DNA of 64,000 bases from assembly GCA_934045905.1 (NCBI GenBank), contig OW203763.1:24541108-24605107 (forward strand), in the 5' to 3' direction. How positions within the stretch are numbered: position 1 is the stretch's first letter; each line of letters starts with the position of its first letter. Made by a program: the position numbers and the translations under genes. Below are positions 58,730 through 64,000 of this stretch, piece by piece. Below the pieces are notes generated by a model. It had not been told where the DNA came from. It made no database searches and saw nothing but the letters and a program-made list of their open reading frames with translations. Origin of the DNA: Leuctra nigra (Eukaryota > Arthropoda > Insecta > Plecoptera > Leuctridae).

Positions 58730-60180
58730 AAGGCTGGAGCAAACCCACTTTTACTGTAAGCATCAAAGTGGCATTTTCGGCCTACTGGATCTTAAAATTG
58801 AGAAATCTCACATTGTTGCGAAATATCTTAATTTCGAGCTATGGCCCACCCTACAACATATACCAAATTTGGGAACAATAGGTTACGCCCTTTGCGCGCT
58901 AGAGGGCCGTGAAAACTGTGTTTTAGGGCGGTTTTCATAATAATAATCTTAGTAGTAGTAGGCTGGAGCTAAAATCCGGTAAACAGGCCACAGCCTAAAC
59001 GGCTGAACCGATTGATCTCACATTTTTACCACGTGTGCACTTTTGGCGTCTGATTTAACCTTGTCCCCATGAATTTTTTGTGCCGCCATTTTGAAACCGG
59101 AAGTGACGTCATATCTCGTCAACGGTTGGACCGATCGGAACGAAATTTGCGCCAATCGTTTCAGACGGTCATCTATATGGATTATCAATATCAAAAGACT
59201 GAACATTATTTTAAATAAACCGGAAATGACGTCATGAAATTTAATATACATCGATTTGCATTTCAGCAACAACTGTTGATCCGATTGTCTTGATATTTAT
59301 GTAACGTTTGTACTTTTGATATTTCATTTGACTTGTTATAAAACCAACCGGAAGCCGCCATTTTGAAACCGGAAGTGACATCATGTCTCAAAAACGGCTA
59401 AACAGATTAGAACAAAACCAGCGCTAAACGATTTAGACGGTCAACTTTATGTAATCAGTAATATTTGATGATTCAAATATCGAAACCGGAAATGACGTCA
59501 CACATTTTATGACCTATACCGGAAATGACGTCATAAATATGCTAAATGACGCTAAATTCACCACTTTATACTTTAAAATAGATATAAGTAAACGTACTTT
59601 GTAAATAATTATAAATTCAAGGTTGCAGTGTTCTCGGCGGCCATTTTTAAAACCGGAAGTGACGTCATATATCGTAAACGGTTGTACCGATTGCAACCTA
59701 AGTTTGGAAATGTGTTGGACTAATAATTATGAATTCAAGACGACATTATTTTCGGCCGCCATTGTTAAAACCGGAAGTGACGTCAAATATCGAAAATGGC
59801 TGTACCGATTGCAATCAAATTTTGGAAATGTGTTGTACTAATAATTATGAATTCAAGACGACATTATTTTCGGCCGCCATTGTTAAAACCGGAAGTGACG
59901 TCATATATCGAAAATGGCTGTACCGATTGCAACCAAATTTTGGAAATGTGTTGTACTAATAATTATGAATTCAAGACGACATTATTTTCGGCCGCCATTG
60001 TTAAAACCGGAAGTGACGTCATATATCAAAAACGGCTGTACCGATTGCAACCAAATTTTGGAAATGTGTAGGAGTAATAATTATGAATTCAAGACGACAT
60101 TATTTTCGGCCGCCATTGCTAAAACCGGAAGTGACGTCATATATCGAAAACGGCTGGACCGATTGTAACGAAACTTAAAG
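58730..60180 (+). repeat. Repetitive element rich in CCGGAAGTGACGTCA, with 118-bp tandem array
   Basis: Starts near GGCTGGAGCAAACCC (about 58730), a segment echoed at about 58962. Diverged units carrying CCGGAAGTGACGTCA or close variants lie at 59097, 59379, 59486 and 59519. From 59653 a regular 118-bp array follows, with CCGGAAGT at 59653, 59771, 59889, 60007 and 60125. Units share CGGCTGTACCGATTGCAACC, GGAAATGTGTTG, AATTATGAATTCAAGACGAC and TTTTCGGCCGCCATTG. There are nine perfect TGACGTCA palindromes, at 59104, 59227, 59493, 59526, 59660, 59778, 59896, 60014 and 60132. Open frames of 72-91 codons across the array come from the repeat. It is probably the interior of a non-autonomous transposon. 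Confidence 0.85.
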
Positions 60181-61025
60181 CTATTCTTCTTGGATAATTA
60201 TTTTAATCTTATATACCAAACGCAACTTTTCTAAGTATCCAAATCGGCATAGGCGTATTTTTTTAAAGAAATAAGTTCTTGCACGGACACAAGCTGTGCT
60301 ACAAGCTGTATGAATAAACTAACAAAAGAAGTGATATCCCAGAAAAAAACACTCCGTGTAAAAAAGGCAGCCAAGTCTCTTTACTTTAAAAAAATTCAAC
60401 ACCGAAAAGGAGTGATATCAAAAAAGGAGCCAAGTCAATGACATTTCCAAATATTTAATCGTATCTTTGAAATAAAAGTATAAACACCGAGAAATACTTT
60501 ACAAAAGGACTTGGCGCATCGTTTTTTTAAAGACATTTTTCTATTCATAAGCATGTGCCATTTATATACAACCGTCATTTTGAATGTTTAGAATAATAGG
60601 GAAACATCTTTCAATTAGGTACATATTATACATACCTTCTGTAAAATATTTTCTATATGATTATATACGCTATGAAACTTGTTGTCTATGCTTTCTATAA
60701 ATATACACAATAGTTATCTTCGTAATATTGTTTCGTGGTGAATATAATTAAGTCTCATGCGTTATACCTTCTCATCATGTAACAATTTCTATTAATACAC
60801 ATTTTATAAAAATACATTTCACAAAGAAGACAGTCATATTGAATTTCTATTAAAAAATTTAACTTTATACACTTGACACTTCAAAAATATATAATTGTGT
60901 TCCATTAGTTAGTAATTATTTGACAACGTTTCATGATTTCCTTCAGTCAAGATCAAATTATGAAAAGATACCAGTCACCAGTCTAATATCGCCATATTAA
61001 CAGTACTGCAAGAATATGTATGAGC

Positions 61026-61246
61026 CCACTTCCAATTGATATGAAGGGATGTGTGTTGTGAAAAATATCCGACCGAACCGGGGCACGAACTTGGGACCTC
61101 TCACTTGCCGGGCGAGAGCTCTACCAACTGAGCTACCCGATCGGACGGGCGGACATTAGACACAACACACTGATGAGGATCCTGACTCCTGACTCCATGG
61201 AAGTTTTCCAAAGAAACCTACATTCTCACCACTTCCAATTGTTATG
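61026..61246 (-). mobile_element. tRNA-derived SINE-like insertion with target duplication
   Basis: A tRNA-like head (minus strand, 61071-61142) sits in a segment bounded by direct repeats: CCACTTCCAATTGATATG at 61026-61043 and CCACTTCCAATTGTTATG at 61229-61246 (17 of 18 identical), consistent with a target-site duplication. Immediately around the tRNA-like part there is a perfect 10-bp inverted repeat, GTGTGTTGTG (61051-61060) and CACAACACAC (61161-61170). The insertion lies inside the loop of the foldback element, so it arrived later. Confidence 0.7.
61071..61142 (-). pseudogene. tRNA-like sequence, GGC loop (Ala-like), degenerate
   Basis: On the minus strand the A box (TAGCTCAGTTGG) is perfect. 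The acceptor arm pairs GATCGGG with TTCGGTC using several G:T pairs, the D stem is GCTC/GAGC, and the anticodon stem CTCGC/GTGAG holds a loop CCGGCAA, giving GGC with C in place of the usual T at position 33. The T stem CCAAG/CCCGG has two mismatches and the T loop reads TTCGTGC. It looks like the head of a SINE, not a functional tRNA. Confidence 0.65.
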
Positions 61247-61624
61247 TAATTCTTTCACCCTTATATTACTTATATATTACAGCATAAAATCATGCTTCTA
61301 TCGCCATTGACAAAACTATAAAATAGTCATTACTAAAAGTAGCTTGATTCATAGATTCTGGCTCTAATAGAAAGAGGAAAATGTACCTACTTGTAAATTT
61401 CTTTCCACTTTTAGGATAGAATGATGTCTTTAAAAAAACGATGCGCCAAGTCCTTTTGTAAAGTATTTCTCGGTGTTTATACTTTTATTTCAAAGATACG
61501 ATTAAATATTTTAAATGTCATTGACTTGGCTCCTTTTTTGATATCACTCCTTTTCGGTGTTGAATTTTTTTAAAGTAAAGAGACTTGGCTGCCTTTTTTA
61601 CACGGAGTGTTTTTTTCTGGGATC

Positions 61625-62078
61625 GATTATACGTGCACAAATAGCGCGTGTTAGAAAACGGCCTTTGGCCGGGACGTTGTTTCTTCAAAACCACTAAAGA
61701 TATAAAGCTGACAATTTCAAATATTAACCAAAATATATTGCTTTCAATTGTCTAAAAATTTCATACATTTGGTCTTGGATCATTCAAACAAAAGATGTGG
61801 TTTCTTGAATCTGAGCTAAAAAGTAGAGGTGAATTTCACAAGTTTTCTTACACAAGTAATTTTAAAACGTGAAATTATCTCCCCGAGTTTCTGCGTTTAA
61901 GCTGAACTTCAAGATACCGTAACATCCGTTCCATCAACCCAAATGTATTGAAATTTTCGCACAAATGATAACAATATAACTTGAATAATATTTAATATTT
62001 GCAGCTTGAGTTTTGAAGAAACAGCGTCCCGTCCAATTGACGTTTTCTGAACGCGTGCTATTTGAGCGCCGTATAATC
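61625..62078. mobile_element. Second foldback element, arms about 68 bp
   Basis: The left arm 61625-61691 begins GATTATACGTGCACAAATAG and ends GTTTCTTCAAAAC. The right arm 62010-62078, read as its complement, begins GATTATACGGCGCTCAAATA and ends GTTTCTTCAAAAC, with about 80 percent identity by eye; the middle (GGCCTTTGGCCGGGAC versus GTCAATTGGACGGGAC) differs most. The AT-rich loop of about 318 bp has no coding frame. It begins 3 bp from the end of the previous foldback element. Confidence 0.75.
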
Positions 62079-62235
62079 AATTTTGCGACAGCCAAATTCT
62101 AACAGCTGTAGTAACGATTTTCCCACAAAAGTAATGTTTATCAAACTTTCACACATCAAACCTTAGTATGTTGTTTAAATTATGTGAAATTTTTAGCCCG
62201 TTTTGTGCAGTAGTTTCGTCACAGCGATGTCTCGC

Positions 62236-62435
62236 NNNNNNNNNNNNNNNNNNNNNNNNNNNNNNNNNNNNNNNNNNNNNNNNNNNNNNNNNNNNNNNNN
62301 NNNNNNNNNNNNNNNNNNNNNNNNNNNNNNNNNNNNNNNNNNNNNNNNNNNNNNNNNNNNNNNNNNNNNNNNNNNNNNNNNNNNNNNNNNNNNNNNNNNN
62401 NNNNNNNNNNNNNNNNNNNNNNNNNNNNNNNNNNN
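62236..62435. other. Assembly gap, 200 N
   Basis: A second run of exactly 200 N. The repeats on its left may have caused the break. Frames drawn across it are artefacts. Confidence 0.98.
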
Positions 62436-62439
62436 GATT

Positions 62440-64000
62440 GCGTGGTGAGTCAGAAAAACAGACAAGATACGAAGGAGAGAGTTTCTTAGTGGCTTATTGA
62501 CCCGTTGGATAAAAAAAACACGGTAGTATCATTTTCTAGACTGACAAACAGTGATATCTGCAGGATAGTTTCCCTTGCTCGCTAGAATTCATGAAATAGG
62601 ACATTTCAAGTTTTGACAGTTGACATCTCGTGGTTTAGAACCTTTGAGCTTGACGCATTCGTAAGCTGGTAGGATAACGGCTGGAGCCCGAGCTCGCATC
62701 TCACATTGGTACAACATTTACCATCCACATCTCACTTATTCATCTTCTTCTACCAACATCCATAGTCCGTAGAAATAGATCGAAACCATGTTTTTCACGA
62801 GTACACGACGAAGAACGTTTAAATTTATAGCATTCTCATCACGAAGAAGATTTCTTGTTATGACTCTTACATCCTAGTTCACCCTTACTTGCCGTTCCCT
62901 TAAATTCCCTTGAAAATTTCTTCATCAGACAGACAAATAAGTGCTGCTTCTCACACCCCCTCATCCCCCCCTGGAAAACTGCAAGTCCAACCATCCGGCA
63001 AATACCATACTTCTTTGTCTTCATATTTTATTAATATTTAGACAACCCACTCGTCTCCCCCCCCCCCCCCCCCCGGCCGCGTCGTCCCCCCTCCGCCTAC
63101 TGGGCCAGCGCCGATGATAGAATAGCGTAAAGAAAGGGCTGTAGTAATAATCAAATGTGATTAGGTGAAGAATTTCTCGAATTGTCAGCTATAAACGCAA
63201 GGAACTCCATCATCGTTGCTATAGGCTAATGGTCGGGCCGAGAGAAAAGCTCTAGACAAAAGGCAAACCCACCTCACTTGATAATTAGTACTACAGAATG
63301 GTACAAATCTATCTCACTCCAAGAATATTATTCCCAACAATTTATCATCGTAAATATATAACATCACCACATTGAAGAGATCCGAGCTTACATAGGAAAA
63401 TCTCCTCTTGAAGGATCATATTCATATGAATTCACATAATGAATTATTTCTCATATTTCTATATGAACACGTAATTTCAATACAACGGGTGATACCAAAA
63501 ACCGCGTCTGTTTGATGCCCACCATATTGATCAATTATAGTGGGAAGTTTGTATGCATATATAATTGATATGAAAAATGGAACATCGGAAAACATTTTTT
63601 TTTAGATGAAACGAAATACCAATTAAAAGCTTTGTTGTAACTTTCAAGTTTAAATAAAAACTTACAAATAATAGGATAGTCATGTTTCTTTATTTCGTTT
63701 CATGTCGTCATTCTTTCTGATTTTCATTGTTCAAAGCATAAACACTGATCCCCTAGTACGTCACTGCACCGCTAGAACATGAGCTTACCGGAAAGTTTCT
63801 ATCACGGTAACATAATTCGTTATTTCCCCTATAAAGTAGCTCTCTCTCTCTATTTTCAATATCTATCTTCTCGCGTCATCTTCTTCGTATACATCATCTA
63901 TCTGGGCTAGTTTTGATCGGTTACTCAACTTGATCCTCCCCTAAAACGCATTATATCTACGAGGGGTTCAAATCGTTTAGCACCGTCCACACATGCAATG
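62440..64000. other. Mixed interval with poly-C tract, no gene recognised
   Basis: No frame above 61 codons. It contains an 18-nt C run at 63057-63074 followed by GC-rich sequence (GGCCGCGTCGTCCCCCC-like), then AT-rich DNA to the end of the window. Confidence 0.5.
63057..63074 (+). repeat. Poly-C homopolymer, 18 nt
   Basis: Uninterrupted C run followed directly by GGCCGCG. Confidence 0.9.

Larger units (their letters stand above)
60337..61622. mobile_element. Foldback element with arms of about 210 bp
   Basis: The left arm 60337-60547 is nearly the exact reverse complement of the right arm 61414-61622. Shared landmarks, read inward from the left, are TCCCAGAAAAAAACACTCCG, GGCAGCCAAGTCTC, ACACCGAAAAGGAGTGATAT, GGAGCCAAGTCAATGACATTT, AAACACCGAGAAATAC and GGACTTGGCGCATCG. 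Within each arm the word GCCAAGTC (or its complement) recurs three times. The loop of about 865 bp is AT-rich, lacks a transposase, and holds a nested SINE. It is probably a non-autonomous DNA transposon with long inverted ends. I could not define a target duplication. Confidence 0.85.

Noticed and set aside
59623..60168. Overlapping plus-strand frames of 72-91 codons with AAIVKTGSDV words
   Set aside because: They follow the 118-bp tandem array; 118 is not a multiple of three and the frames are shifted copies of each other.

Overview
The window looks like a stretch of an animal nuclear genome, most likely an arthropod and probably an insect; a hemipteran is my guess, at low confidence. The reasons are the AT-rich background, the lack of long open reading frames, tRNA-derived SINE-like elements, a short hAT-type DNA transposon with a perfect 8-bp target duplication, several tandem arrays, many simple repeats, and two 200-bp runs of N that look like scaffold gaps. 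I see no operon, no bacterial gene, no CRISPR array and no complete protein-coding gene. No long frame resembles a family I recognise.

Layout. From 1 to about 16.4 kb the sequence is AT-rich and non-coding, with decayed SINE-like fragments, a gap at 8308-8507, a two-copy duplication at 11.84-12.11 kb and, on the minus strand at 12565/12566, a site that joins a very good splice acceptor directly to a very good donor (a recursive splice or ratchet point signature). From 16.5 to 18.2 kb there is a tRNA-like inverted repeat, a TA-rich block, and a 308-bp tandem array of about 4.25 copies; each full copy carries a tRNA-like Pol III unit. From 18.2 to 57 kb there is mixed intergenic or intronic sequence with a few exon-like blocks (25.7, 34.7, 35.9-36.1, 37.1-37.3, 39.5 and 51.1-51.2 kb), a 494-bp hAT MITE at 27128-27621, a second hAT-like candidate at 47.65-48.04 kb, a CpG-rich pocket near 44 kb, G-quadruplex-like and poly-C tracts, and a 16-17 bp minisatellite at 53.8-54.4 kb.

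The last 7 kb is the densest in structure. It holds a 20-bp minisatellite arranged as a 158-bp higher-order repeat (57.2-58.35 kb), a repetitive element with at least nine TGACGTCA palindromes, six of them in the composite CCGGAAGTGACGTCA or a one-base variant of it (58.7-60.2 kb), a foldback element with arms of about 210 bp (60337-61622) carrying a nested tRNA-derived SINE with its own target duplication, and directly beside it a second foldback element (61625-62078) that runs up to the second gap.

The exon-like blocks fall on both strands and I cannot join them into one gene model. The simplest reading is a large intron or intergenic interval crowded with non-autonomous repeats. The most unusual items are the satellite carrying a Lys-type tRNA body with a GGA anticodon loop, the candidate ratchet site, the ETS/CRE-bearing repeat, and the paired foldback elements with a nested SINE.
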